Position numbers and translations under genes: made by a program | NCBI GenBank assembly: GCA_030141605.1 | Contig: JAQGDQ010000776.1 | Span: forward strand, 1 to 64,000 | Reading direction: 5' to 3' | Length of the DNA: 64,000 nt | Origin: Tubiluchus corallicola | Lineage: Eukaryota > Priapulida > Priapulimorpha > Priapulimorphida > Tubiluchidae | The notes under the pieces: model-generated | Database searches by the model: none | Seen by the model: the letters and a program-made list of their open reading frames with translations, nothing else | Told to the model about the DNA's origin: nothing | Part shown: positions 14,161 through 47,328 of the stretch, in pieces | How the letters are laid out: the number at the start of each line of letters is the position of its first letter | Numbering within the stretch: position 1 is the stretch's first letter

Positions 14161-15095
14161 AGATTTGTAGATGTTTGGGACTGCTCTAAATGAGTCTGGT
14201 TAGATGCTGCAGTTTTGTCAATATAGCTAAATAGATGAATAGAATTTGATGTACGTGTCAGATGTTTCAGATTGCTCTAAGTGAGCTCTGATTAGGTGTT
14301 TCAGGATGTCTAACTGAGGCTACCGGTGTTTTAACATTGCCTGTACAGGTCTTCTGATTAGGTACTTGAGATTGGCGATAGATTTCATCTGCTACATGCT
14401 TGAGATTGCTCTCAGTGAGTTCTGTGATTAGATGTTTCAGTATGTCTGTAGATCTTAACAGATTGTTGGGATTACATGTAAATGCCTTCAGACTTGAGGC
14501 GTTTGTGGATTTTTTAGATTGCTTATAAATGCCGTCTTGCCAGATGCTCAACATTGTCTGTACATGTCTCCTGCCATGTACTTTAAATTGGCACAACATT
14601 TCTTCTGATCGGATGTTTGTGATTAGTATGAATGAATTCTGACTAGCTGTTTTTGCCTAGATGTCTGAGTTTAAGTGAATTCTGACAGATGTTCCAGGTT
14701 GGTTGTAGTCCTTAACAGATTATTATGATTAGCTGCAGATGCCCTTTGACCAGATTTTTGATGTGTTATCAGATGCCTTAGATCGTTGTTGCTGGTAAAC
14801 GTCTTCTGTAAGTGGATGTTGACGTTCTTTTACCAGTTGGTTGAGGTTGGCAGTAGATGCCTTCATATCGAGTGCTGGAAATGCTTGTAGATTTCTTCTG
14901 ATAAGGTACCTCAGCTTGGCAATAAAAATCTTCCTACCAAGTGATTGGGTTTAGCCATTCCCGTCTTTTGACAAGGTAGTTTGTTTGCATATATCTCTAT
15001 GCGGATGATTAACATTGCCTGTACAGGTCTTCTGATTAGGTGCTTCTGATTAAGTGCGTTCTAACTAGATGTTTCAGGATGTCTGTAGATCTTAA
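14161..15095. repeat. Degenerate edge of the satellite array
   Basis: Past 14,160 the sequence still carries satellite words (TCTGATTAGGT, CCTGTACAGGTCTTCTG, AGATGTTTCAG) but spacing and order break down and substitutions rise sharply. Matches end near 15,095. This is what is expected at the edge of a homogenised array, where old units escape unequal exchange. The 110-codon minus-strand frame at 14,267-14,599 lies inside this decayed repeat and is not a gene. Confidence 0.85.
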
Positions 15096-15219
15096 CCATG
15101 CAAATTTTGAAAAATTTTCAGCTAAATGTATTTAATCACCGCGATACTTTTTTTATTTTTTTGAAACTATATTTTAAAATTGTTTTTACGGGAGAAAGTT
15201 TAATGTCTCTTCAGGGATG

Positions 15220-16165
15220 AAGAAAATTTTCTGTTTGGAAACCTCTATCTTTGAAGTCCAGCGCAAATTAGGGGTATTGAAAAAGTTCGTTATTATACTG
15301 CATTTGAATGCTTTTTATGGCACGCATTGTTGGAGAAGTGTAAGGGTCTATTTCACTGTTCTATTTCAGAATTCCCCATGTCTTTGGAGAATTCTTTACC
15401 TTCAGCGAGAGACTGGTTGATACTCAACCGTCTTAGAAAGAATGACACCAAAACTGAGTTTATAATTTTTGGAAACTAGATTCAATTAGACAAATGATTG
15501 AAAACGTAGACTGTCATAGTTAACCTAACTTGCAATGATCTTATGCAAGTAATTCAATTACATATCTTGGAGTAATTCTTGATCATATTTTAAAAACCAT
15601 GCTAAATCTAAATGCAAAAAAGTAGCATTTAATCTGCGTCGTTTTATCAAGCTAAAAAATTCCTATCTAGTGATACTATGAAATGTTTGCTGTCTGCATT
15701 GGTGTTATCTTATTTTGATTATGCTAATTAATTATTCATTGGGATACCTGACTGCACCATCCAACCTATGCAGCGCCTTCAGAATTTAGCAGCAAAGGTT
15801 AATGTTGGTGCAGGAAAGTACAACAATGCTACTGCTTTACTGCTTCTATATTTTACTTTCACTGGTTACCGCTTAGATTTAGAAGTCTTTATAAATTAAT
15901 AGTTCTCACATACAAAAGTTTACACGAACTCTCTCTCCTTTCTAGTTGTCTGATAGGTTACATAAACGCAACTACTGAACGAGCAAGTAGATCTTCCCAT
16001 AATGAACTTTTGGTACCTCCTTTTAATAGAAAAAACCTTTGGCGACCTTGAGTTCTTCTATTGCACCAAAATATTATAACTCCTTAGCTTAAAACCTCAG
16101 AACTATTTTACGGTGCAACTATTTAAAAACGCCTGAAAACACATCTCAAAATAAAAACTATCATG
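15220..16165 (+). pseudogene. LINE (CR1/Jockey-like) reverse-transcriptase C-terminal remnant
   Basis: Conceptual translation across several frames gives the usual order of a non-LTR RT tail. From about 15,408 comes DWLILNRLRKNDTKTEF, resembling the 'KLxLNxxKTEF' block. About 15,690-15,730 gives LLSALVLSYFDYAN; about 15,745-15,800 gives a PDCxIQxMQRLQNLAAK block; then a degenerate 'HWLPV' region and, near 16,050, APKYYNSL. Stops and frame changes are frequent, so it is dead. It lies 1.8 kb upstream of PERK in the same orientation. Family level (CR1/Jockey-like) is by motif resemblance; the exact clade is not determined. Confidence 0.7.
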
Positions 16166-17284
16166 ATTAATTATGAATTTCAAACTGCTGTAAACTACAC
16201 TTATGCCCCATTTTTTACCATAATTTCTGTCGTGAAGACAATTTGTGTGTTTTGTGCAAAATTTTTAATAATTTTATTATTGTTACATTTTTCTATTTGT
16301 GCAATTGTAACCATAGTATTTTACTGCTCTGCACCATTAAAAGCGTTTTTCTTGAATGTGCGCTTTATAAAATACATTTTATTATTATAGTAGAGTACAA
16401 AACTGCTATGCAGATGAAACGCTGGGATAAATATGAAGAAAGTTTATTGAAGATAAGAAAACGTTTCACACAAGTACAGGAAGACAACTAACAAGACAAG
16501 AAAAGAGAATGAGACAAGTCTGTTTACAGTTAATCGCAGTACGTATTATCATAATTTTATGTTAGCGTTCTGCATACAAGAGCTAATTACTGCCTCTGCA
16601 ATAACAGTGCATATAAATCACCTTAAGTTGCTATTTGGCATTTCTAGTGTTTAACCGCTTAAGCACTCTGCTGCCTTCATGCCTCGCTGGGGTTGGCTTC
16701 TCTTACTTTACTAATAATCTTGTAATACCTCACTGCAAAATGCTTTCAATGTTGATCCTGCTACTGAGGATCACTAGAGAGTTCACATTACGCACGTCTT
16801 TAAGCTCGACAGCCAGTAATTAACTCTCTACTCCCGCCTCGCTCTCTTCCTTATAGTCTTGTGACATAAGCAATCTTGTGGCCGTTTTCTGTATAGCCAA
16901 TAGTCAAAATGACAAACTTTACATCTCTACTTCCTTTACTAAATCTTAATACAATTTCCTACTAATAACTCTACTCACACAAATTTGCTAAACAAGTCAA
17001 TCAAACTCTCTCAGTTTCCACAAAATCTGAAACATGATGACATGTCGTCAGGTCAATCATCGGACCAGTATTGGTATCTTCATGAATGACTTGCATTATT
17101 TCATTAAAGAATGTCATAATGAATATAATGAATATCATTAATGGATATTCTGATTTTAATATTTTAAGTAGCTCTGCAAATAACATTGACGGTCTTGTAA
17201 TGTCCTTAGAGTCTGATACAAAGATTTTTTTGTAAAACGGTCTAAAGAAAATCATATAGTGTCACTGGTGAAGAGTTACAGTTT
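16166..17284. other. Intergenic, no gene seen
   Basis: AT-rich sequence with only short, unrelated open frames (for example 16,163-16,390 and 17,001-17,255). None carries a recognisable motif. I see no convincing repeat structure. Confidence 0.5.
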
Positions 17285-17652
17285 GAACTTACTTTTGATG
17301 GTTATATTGAGGATTGCAAAAAGGCCGCCAAGCAAATAAATGAAGTAAAAGACTGTCAAAATTTCTTGACAAAAATAGTCGTACGGCCATTTCTCGGTCT
17401 TTTATCTTTGCAGAGCTAAAAATTAATACCCCAAAACTGGGAGAATTTCAGCAAAGAGTACGTAGATTTGTAAGAAATATAATTGTAACTATGAGCAGCT
17501 GTTGTCAAAAGGAAATCTAAAAATATTGAATCTTGGCAGATTTAGGTGCTTAGTAACTGAGATGTACAAATCGCTTAATAATCGAAACCCTATATTTGTT
17601 CAAAAACTTTTTATTCCCAAACACGCTATCTGTGAACTTCTGGGCCTAGAAT
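17285..17652 (+). pseudogene. Second LINE RT C-terminal remnant
   Basis: Translation in two frames gives LGEFQQRVRRFVRNI at about 17,440-17,480. After a frameshift it gives LLSKGNLKILNLGRFRCL, then VTEMYKSLNNRNP, KLFIPKHAICELLGLE and a stop near 17,650. This 'LExxQRRFxR..., LxxRRxxxxxxxMYKxxN' order is typical of the tail of non-LTR retrotransposon RTs. It is a different sequence from the remnant at 15.2-16.2 kb. It ends about 370 bp before the PERK start codon. Confidence 0.5.
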
Positions 17653-18018
17653 AAACAAACAGATCAACAATGCATCAGAGAATGAAATAATAACTACAGT
17701 TGCTAGTCTTATGTATTATGTGCATGTATATGTATGTATAACGTACCTTAGGAGGCAAGAATTTAGATTCTTTGGAATATTGATTTAATTTTGTTTTCCG
17801 TTCCTAGATGGCAGCGTCAAGATTTTGATTATCATCTGTTCCACGTCAGCTAACCAATCACAGTGTTTGTTGTCTATAATGATTCATGTCTGTACAGTAG
17901 TTCTGTATTGTGTGAGCAGTATTAATATATTATTATTATTCTCTTTGGTATAATTACTGTTAGGTGGGAGTTTGTTACTAAAACGTCAAATTGCACGAAT
18001 GTTTTGTTCAATATCTTC
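17653..18018 (+). promoter_or_regulatory. PERK 5' flank / presumed promoter and 5' UTR
   Basis: Noncoding stretch between the LINE remnant and the PERK start. It contains the CCAAT box and the TGACGTGG-type element described separately at 17,841-17,858. No clear TATA box is placed relative to a known start site, and the transcription start cannot be read from sequence alone. Confidence 0.45.
17841..17858 (-). promoter_or_regulatory. Putative UPRE (ATF6/XBP1-type) next to a CCAAT box
   Basis: The plus strand reads CCACGTCA at 17,841-17,848, the exact reverse complement of TGACGTGG, the consensus bound by ATF6 and XBP1 in unfolded-protein-response genes. A CCAAT box follows at 17,854-17,858. 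Order and spacing differ from the classical ERSE (CCAAT-N9-CCACG). The pair sits about 160-180 bp upstream of the PERK ATG, a plausible promoter position. Function is inferred. Confidence 0.45.
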
Positions 18019-40106
<22,088 letters not shown>

Positions 40107-40571
40107 CTGAAGAGATGGTGTCTATAATGTACAGCATGTATATTTTTATGTGATGATTCTGCATAAAAACCTGTCTTTCATAAGAGTGTCCAAAACACTT
40201 GATACAAGCAAATAGTTTGCTACTAGCAAATGTATAATCTGAGAAACCTAGATAAGCATTTTTGTCAGGTGTATTGTGCAATTGAAAAATTCAATATCAT
40301 ATTCGGGTTTTTACTTTTAACATTGTGCATCGTTCTTAATTTACTGGCGCTAGGGTTGATCATACTTCTTTGTTTGTCATCTTAATTATTTTTCATTTTG
40401 TGCTTAGTGATAATGGCAATACAATTTTATGTTGTAATATTTAGTAGCTGAAATTGTAACTCGTTCAAAGCTTAGGAATCACCAGTACTGGCTAATGTAA
40501 ATAAATAGACTAGAAGTCACTAGATTATGATCCTCGCTTGTAGCTTATAAACTATGTTTCCTGATACGTGT

Positions 40572-40724
40572 AATAAAGAGTAGTGAAATTAAAAATATTG
40601 CATATGTTCTAGTTTATCTTTTTTTTGTTTCGTATGGATGGAGCCAAATTGCTAAGCACACCATTTTGTTTAAGTAAACAAAAATAATGCTTTTGTTTCT
40701 ATTTGTAATAAGTTATGCAATAAA
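40572..40724 (+). terminator. Candidate PERK polyadenylation signals
   Basis: AATAAA occurs at 40,572-40,577, about 470 nt after the stop codon, and again at 40,719-40,724. Either could end the PERK mRNA. An AATAAA also overlaps the end of the coding sequence near 40,089 but is too early to be the sole signal. From the stop to 41,817 I see no other gene. Confidence 0.4.
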
Positions 40725-41817
40725 AGTAATTGTCATTCATTTTATATCTCTTTATATTATATCAATACTTAGTGTTAACACTGCAATAATAAACTAGTAA
40801 ATGAATTTGAATTTTTTGGCAGCCAGCTTACACACAGATAATTTATTGTACAATATTTGTGATTTAGGTACTAACAATTCAGTCGTCGTAAAAACATTGT
40901 ACTTTTGATGCTTGTTTGAATTATTTTTTAATAAAGAATTGGAGTAAATCGACGATTGTATGAATTTAGACAAGCACAAGTAAGCTTAAAGCAACAAAAA
41001 GAACACTGTTAGTAGCTAACAATCATTACATATAAAGATCTATAGTAAGTACAGCACAAACGTTAATTTACAATGCCATTAGAGTGCCCTGAGGCAAATT
41101 GTTTTTTTAAATTTTAAAAGACAAACAGATATTAATAAATAATGTCGCAGGCAAGCAGTAAGCAGATTATTTTGACAGATTTTTTAAGACTGAAACTGAC
41201 TAGTCCTACTGCTGGGATGATCGGGAAAGCAACATATATAGTAAGATCAGCATAGATTCAAAGTGCCATGAATAGAGTTAAGGTTCATTATTACATATGT
41301 TTGTTGTTGTTAGTTGTAATGGCACGTGAAGGGTGTATAGCGGGATGCATAAACGAAGTGTGGACGAGCATCAGTGGGGTAAATACGAATGGAGTTTATT
41401 GAAGTTTACATAACATCTCAGTTTATAAATTCAACGATAACGCAGCATATGTGAATTCACATAAGTGAGTAATAAGCCTTAGCATACAAGTTACGTATCT
41501 ATAATATCTAAACTAGGTGGATATGAGATAAAACTCAGAACAGTAGGTTGCTTGCTGACATGCTTTTTACTAACTAGATGACGTCATCGTCATGTGACAG
41601 TAAACTGACGATACTACTTTTCCTCCCACCCTTGATGAAAACTTTTCCATCACTCTATGAAATGAACTGTTCATCTTACCCAGATTCTAAATGCACAATG
41701 TTTCATAAGGATTTTGCAAACAATCTTAACTGCTTCAATCTTCAAACAAGCATTTACTTAAATATGTACTTTCTGGAAGATATTTAGCCACATGCATTCA
41801 CCAAAAGTGCTAAGAAA

Positions 41818-41897
41818 TGTATGTATTTATCCATTTATGATATCTGGTGAATAAATTATGTTTATCAGCAATGGCTGCTTGTGCGTAGTTCACAATA
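41818..41897 (+). repeat. 5' terminal direct repeat of the retrotransposon
   Basis: Starts TGTATGTATTTATCC and runs through GTGAATAAATTATG (containing AATAAA) to GCGTAGTTCACAATA. It matches 46,413-46,493. It starts with TG; ending at the CACA would give the usual TG...CA termini. Sequence before 41,818 does not match the 3' copy. The true LTR could extend further right if the 3' copy was truncated. Confidence 0.75.
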
Positions 41898-41958
41898 AAA
41901 TGTAGCGACTCTTGATGGGATAGTAATCGCTGTGTGAAGATTTTTAGTGAAAATTTAG

Positions 41959-43191
41959 ATGGCGAATGCACAGATAATTGGGTCCGTCAGCGAGTTTAAT
42001 TCCAGTACGGAAGATCGGTGTAATTACCAGTAACGGTTAGAAGCGTGGATGAGAGTGAATAATATTAATGACCAACAGAAGGTAGATGTTTTCTTGTCAT
42101 TAATTGGTCCGGAAGCGTTTAGCTTAGTGTCCTCTCTTGTAACGCCAGAACGGTGAATAAAAAACCTTATGTGGAACTGACAAATAAATTATCGGATTAT
42201 TATAAACCACGCCGTAATAAGATAGCCGAGAGACTAACTAGGTGAATCCATTGCGGAATATATTGTAGAGCTACAGAAATGCAGTAAATATTGCGAATTT
42301 TCAGCTCAAGAGCTGTCTGACAACTTGCGTGACACTTTTGTGTGTGGGCTTCGTACTGGATTCATACAAAAGAAATTATTGGAAAGCTCTGATTTAACGT
42401 GGAACACAGCTCGGGAGATAGCATTAAATATGGAGGCAGCTACACGAGATACAAGTACACTTTCTGGCAGCGGATATGGTTCATCCGAGGTAAACTACAC
42501 TGGAAGAGGTAAAAATTTGAGAAAGAAATTGGTAAAACCTAGTTACCCGATGACTGTAAATAAACCGCATGTTTCAAGTAAATGTGGTCGGTGTTTGGGT
42601 GCGCATGAGGCATGGAGATGTCAGTTTAGGAACGCCAAATGTTATAAATGTTCAAAAATTGGTCATATCGCAAAGGGATGTAGAAGTGGACGTGGACTAC
42701 CGGGAAATACCAATAGTGTTAATCCAGACAGTGATTGTGCTGACGTGGTTCAAATTAGTTCCTTGTATAATCTTGGTACAGCAAAAAGTGCTACTACAAA
42801 TGAGTACCAAGTGAGTGTCATTGTGAACAGGAAGCGAGTTTTGTTTACAGTAGATACTGGAGCTATGGTATCAGTTGTATCAGAAACTGAGTATCAGGAA
42901 AAATGTTCTATTCTGCCTTTGCAACACACTGATTTAAAACTTCGTAGTTACTGTGGTAATGAAGTACCGGTGTTAGGTCAAATACATGTTAGCGTGTGCT
43001 ATGCAGGTCAGCAAGTGACCCTTCCACTTGTGGTTCAAGGTGATCGTGTTCCGTTATTGGGACGAAACTGGTTGAAGCATCTTAAGCTAAATTGGTCTGA
43101 AATTTTCAACGTATATAAGCCTACATGTGGTGCCACAGCTGATAGTGTGATGGAAGTCACACTGACACAAGTCAGTTTTTCAGTCATGTAG
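41959..43191 (+). pseudogene. gag and protease region (broken)
   Basis: An ATG at 41,959 opens a gag-like protein (ANAQIIGSVSEFNS), soon interrupted by a TAA and then a frame-disrupting lesion near 42,160-42,240. From 42,325 an 288-codon frame is open. It holds the gag end, a CCHC knuckle (CYKCSKIGHIAKGC) preceded by a Cys/His cluster (CGRCLGAHEAWRC), then a retropepsin with VDTGAMVSVVS (catalytic DTGA) and LLGRNWL. The frame stops at 43,189-43,191. Confidence 0.85.
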
Positions 43192-43194
43192 TAA

Positions 43195-45846
43195 ACCGAT
43201 TGAAAGCTACAAAGCACACATTGAGCTTAAACAAGGTGCAAGACCTATATTTTGGAGATAGCGACCAGTACCCTATGCTCTTAAGGATGCTGTGGATGAG
43301 GAGTTAACCCGGTTAGAAAACAATGGTATTATAAAGAAAGTGGAAAATAGAAATGGGCTGCTCCAATAGTGGTTGTCCCCAAAAAGAAAACTGGGAAGGT
43401 CAGGATTTGTGGTGATTATAAGGTCACAGTAAATCAAGTAGTGGAAGACGAACCGCATGATTTTCCGACAACAGCTGATATGTTTGCGACCCTATCAGGT
43501 GGTAAAATTTTTACCAAGTTGGATTTAACAAATGCATATCAACAGCTAGAACTAGACGAAGAGTCTAAAGAATTACTGACTGTGAACACTCATCGAGGCC
43601 TTTACCAGTATCAACATCTTGCTTTTGGTGTGGAAACTGCGCCAGCAATTTTCCAGAAAATGATGGATAAAATTTTGTGTGGTGTTGAGCATACATGTTG
43701 TAAAATAGATGATATTTTAATTAGTGCACGTGATGATAATGTGCTTACTAGATTAGCTAACCATAATATACATCTAGGCAGAGATAAATGTTATGTAGGT
43801 GTTCAAAGTGTTGAATTTTTAGGTCATATGATTGAGCCAGCTGGAGTTAGACCTACCGAAGAAAAGGTAGAAGCCATTCTTAAAGCTAAAACTCCCAGAA
43901 ATGTTTCTGAGCTTAGATCATTCTTAGGTATTGTAAATTACTACTCACATTTCTTGCCTGATTTATAAACTACCTTTGCTTCTTTGTACCAGTTGTTGCA
44001 AAAAGGTGTTCCACGGAAATGGTCATCAGAGTGTGACAGTGCACAATGTAAAGTTAAACAGTGCTTAACTAGTGATTCATTGTTAGTGCACTATGATTTA
44101 AAGAAGCCACTCACCTTGGCATGTGATGCTTCACCATTTGGTGTTGGTTGTGTCATATAGCACATCATGGAAAATGGCGAAGAACGTCCGATTGCTTATG
44201 CGTCTAGAACTTTGACAGCTGCAGAGAAGGGTTACAGTCAGATTGAAAAGGAGGCACTTGACATAGTGTATGGTGTTCAAAAGTTTCACAAATATTTGTA
44301 TGGGCAGCATTTTACATTGCATACCGATCATAAGCCTTTGACTGCCATCTTTGGGCCAAAAACAGCTGTGCCTACTCTTGCTACGTTAAGACTACAGCGT
44401 TGGTCTTTAATTCTTATGGGCTATGAATATGACATCCGTTACAGGAAGTCAAGTGACCATGAAAATGCTGATACATTGTCTAGGTTTCCATTATCTGGTT
44501 GTACTTTAGCAACTGAGTTGGATGTTAATTATTTTTCTTATGTAAATGATTTGCCAGTTACAGCAAAGAGTATCAGTGAAGAATCTCGTAAAGATCCTAT
44601 TTTGTCTAGAGTATGGTATCATGTCATGAACGGTTGGCCTGCTCAGGTAGATCAAAATAGTCCTTTAATGCCTTATTTTCTTAGATGCCATGAGTTGTCT
44701 AATGACAATGGTTGTCTTCTTTGGGGGCTACGTGTCATTATACCACCCCGTTTCCAGTCTCAACTACTTGACGAATTGCACCGTGAGCATTTTGAAATGG
44801 TGCATATGAAAGCTTTAGCTCGTTCTTATTTTTGTTATCCTGGCTTAGATGCTGATATCGAAAATTTAGTAAAAGGCTGTAGTGTATGCCTTAGTGTTAG
44901 AAATAATCCAGTGCGTGCACCAGTAATTCCTTGGAAATTTCCGTCTAAAGTGTGGGAGAGAGTGCACATTGATTTCTTTGAGATTGATGGGAAGCATTTC
45001 CTTATCTTGGTTGATGCCTATTCTAAATGGTTAGAGATACAGTATATGCCATCTACAACTTCTACAAGAACAATCGAAGTACTTGGTACTTGGTTTGCTT
45101 CTTTTGGGCTACCTGTTGAGTTAGTATCTGACAATGGGCCTCAACTGGTATCTGAACAGTTTGAGAACTTCTTGAGATCAAATGGTGTAAAACATGGTGC
45201 TGCTGAGTGTAATGTTCAAACTGCAAAATTAGCTTTAACTAAATACATGATGGAAGCTAAGAATATACCTTACATGACTATTTGTAAAATGCTGAATAAC
45301 TTTTTACTTACTTATAGGAATACTCCACATAGTACAACTGGACGTAGTCCAGCAGAACTTATGTTGCAGAGAATGCCTAGAATTAGATTTAGTATGTTAA
45401 AACCAGGTTTAAGAGAGGAAGTGGTTAGTAAGCAGGAGAAAACAGTTGATCATGATAAAACTGTTTGTGAATTCTCTGTAGGTGAGACAGTTAGGGTGAG
45501 GAATCACCGTGGAGGTGTGCTTAAGTGGGACATTGGCAAAGTTGTAAAGAGAATTGGTGTTGTTAGGTACAGAGTTAAGATTGGTTATCAGGTTAAGCAT
45601 GTACATGTAAATCATATGCTGAAAAGTGGAGAATTTGTTAATGATGATGATTGTGTAAAATTGGATGGGTCTACAGATGATGTGATCAGAATTCCAGTTA
45701 GTCAGCCTGTGGCTGAATCTGAAACATTGCCTGTAAAAGATTCAAGTTCCATTGCTGAATCAGTTAAAAATTATGATGGTGATTTACCGACTGTAGACAA
45801 ACCTTCAATTTTTGAAAAAAAATCATCCAGTAACTGTATTGCTTAA
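43195..45846 (+). pseudogene. RT - RNase H - integrase region (broken)
   Basis: RT begins near 43,195 and crosses frameshifts before a long frame from 43,369: VVPKKKTGKVRICGDYK, FTKLDLTNAYQQL, HLAFGVETAPAIFQ, KIDDILI, FLGHMIEP. The position before IDD is Lys where Tyr or Phe is usual. Two in-frame stops (43,966 and 44,158) interrupt the RT/RNase H junction. RNase H continues as ACDASPFGVG, ERPIAYASRTL, TDHKPL and ADTLSRFP. Integrase has an HHCC-type zinc region ending CSVC, DFFEIDGKHFLILVDAYS, SDNGPQLVSEQF and a shortened segment to the glutamate. A C-terminal GPY/F-like region follows. The frame closes at 45,846. Confidence 0.92.
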
Positions 45847-46400
45847 ACCACCCATAGAACCTGTTAGTCGATCCAGTAGAATCTGGAAGGCTCCTGATAG
45901 CTTGATTGAGTCTGTGTGATTTGTTTGCAAATTGGTACCTTAATTGAAATAATCTAGTACTGATTTTGAATTTCTGTATTACTGCACATACAAATTGGTG
46001 TTTGTATTTTCACTGGCTAATTGTCATTATAGCTTATAATAGTTATTCTGATTGAAGATTTCTTTTGGTATACTATACCTAATTAGAGTTATATTACACG
46101 TACTTAGGTCTACTTGTTGCTTACGTATTTTAGTTGTCGCAATTCATTATAGTTATGTTCAATTATTTTGATAATTCAGTACATGTTACTCTGGCTGTTT
46201 GATGGGTTTCCCCAAATTACTTAACTGCGTAAATTTAAATGGTTTGAGAGAGAATCAAACAAGTTAAATAATACCTAATTCTGTGTAAGTTCACAGTGGT
46301 GTATTCATTATGCATTGAAGTTGCATTGCACATTTCAAAAACCATCTTTTGTTGATTTTTCCTAAATGTGTTAAGTTTATTTTGAAGCTAGTTTATATCT

Positions 46401-46411
46401 AGAGGGGAGGA
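46401..46411 (+). other. Polypurine tract of the retrotransposon
   Basis: AGAGGGGAGGA lies directly before the TG that opens the 3' terminal repeat at 46,413. This is the position and composition expected of the plus-strand primer, and it supports the short repeat boundary. Confidence 0.75.
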
Positions 46412-46412
46412 T

Positions 46413-46493
46413 TGTTATGTATTTATCCATTTGTGATGTCTGGTGAATAAATTATGTTTATCAGCAATGGCTGCTTGTGCGTAGTTCACAATA
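46413..46493 (+). repeat. 3' terminal direct repeat of the retrotransposon
   Basis: TGTTATGTATTTATCC through GTGAATAAATTATG to GTAGTTCACAATA, the partner of 41,818-41,897. It is followed at once by a GTAT microsatellite, so its outer end may be altered. Confidence 0.8.
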
Positions 46494-46628
46494 GTATGTA
46501 TGTATGTATGTATGTTGTATGTATGTATGTATGTATGTATGTATGTATGTATGTATGTATGTATGTATGCATGCATGCATGTGTGTAATGTATGTATGTC
46601 TGTCTGTTGGTCTGTCTGTCTGTCTGTT
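46494..46628. repeat. (GTAT)n / (TGTC)n microsatellite
   Basis: Tandem GTAT with minor interruptions, then GCAT units, then a TGTC-rich stretch to about 46,628. It abuts the 3' end of the retrotransposon. Open frames across it are simple-repeat artefacts. Confidence 0.95.
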
Positions 46629-47328
46629 TATATCTGACCGTTTGCGTTGAAATGATTTTTTGTGCTTGTGAAAGTTGAGAGTTGCTTCCGTCAAGACATA
46701 CAGTAGACTAAGTTAATTTGCAATCGAATATGACTGTTTATTTTACAATACATTGTAAAGTCTTTCTTGTTCTTTACTTTACAAATTAAAAATACCAACA
46801 AATTGTTAACATAATTTTAACAATTCTACATAATTAAAGTAAACAAAATAAATAACTTAACTTGTGAGGTGTGTGCTGTACTTTGTATAACAATTAAGAT
46901 TACTTACAATAATTATTAGTATACGTTCTTATTGTAGTAACTGCTCTGTTTAACAATAATACGACGTACTTTAGCAATTACTTACTATTATTGGTATTCT
47001 TTATTGCTAAAATGTTACATACAATGTAAACGTGAAATTAAAATTATATTTACATTAAAATTTGTATGTAACCAGTTTAGAAAAAGCAAACGTGTCATTA
47101 TTATAGGCCTACACAACCAAACTAATATACATGTAAAAACTAAATTATATACAAATATTTAGAAAATTATAAAATTTATGCAAAGTTCACTATGCAAAAA
47201 CATTAAGAGCTAAATTAAATATATATAAACATGATTACAAGCAGTTGAAAAATTTTGGAACATCGAATATTGCTCTTTGTTTTTTGTAAATATCAGTTAC
47301 TACAGTAACCGTTAATTGTAGGATCGTT
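46629..47328. other. AT-rich intergenic, no gene seen
   Basis: Strongly AT-rich with no conserved motif, no long frame and no clear repeat unit. Confidence 0.5.

Larger units (their letters stand above)
41818..46493 (+). mobile_element. Defective Ty3/gypsy-like LTR retrotransposon
   Basis: Gag, zinc knuckle, protease, RT, RNase H and integrase appear in the Ty3/gypsy order, bounded by direct repeats of about 80 bp. The terminal repeats differ by about two substitutions and one single-base indel. The internal region nevertheless carries stops, frameshifts and deletions, so it is dead. No envelope gene follows integrase. No target-site duplication is visible; the right end runs straight into a (GTAT)n tract that may have erased it. 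It lies 1.7 kb downstream of PERK on the same strand. Confidence 0.9.

Noticed and set aside
14267-14599. 110-codon minus-strand ORF
   Set aside because: Lies entirely in decayed satellite sequence and has no motif.
17841-17858. Classical ERSE (CCAAT-N9-CCACG)
   Set aside because: Both parts are present but in the wrong order and spacing; only the TGACGTGG-type element is claimed.
42569-42814. Alternative ORF overlapping gag/protease
   Set aside because: Shadow of the gag-protease frame, which has the zinc knuckle and DTGA motif.
45847-46400. Envelope gene after integrase
   Set aside because: No sustained frame, signal peptide or membrane segment; only AT-rich sequence up to the polypurine tract.
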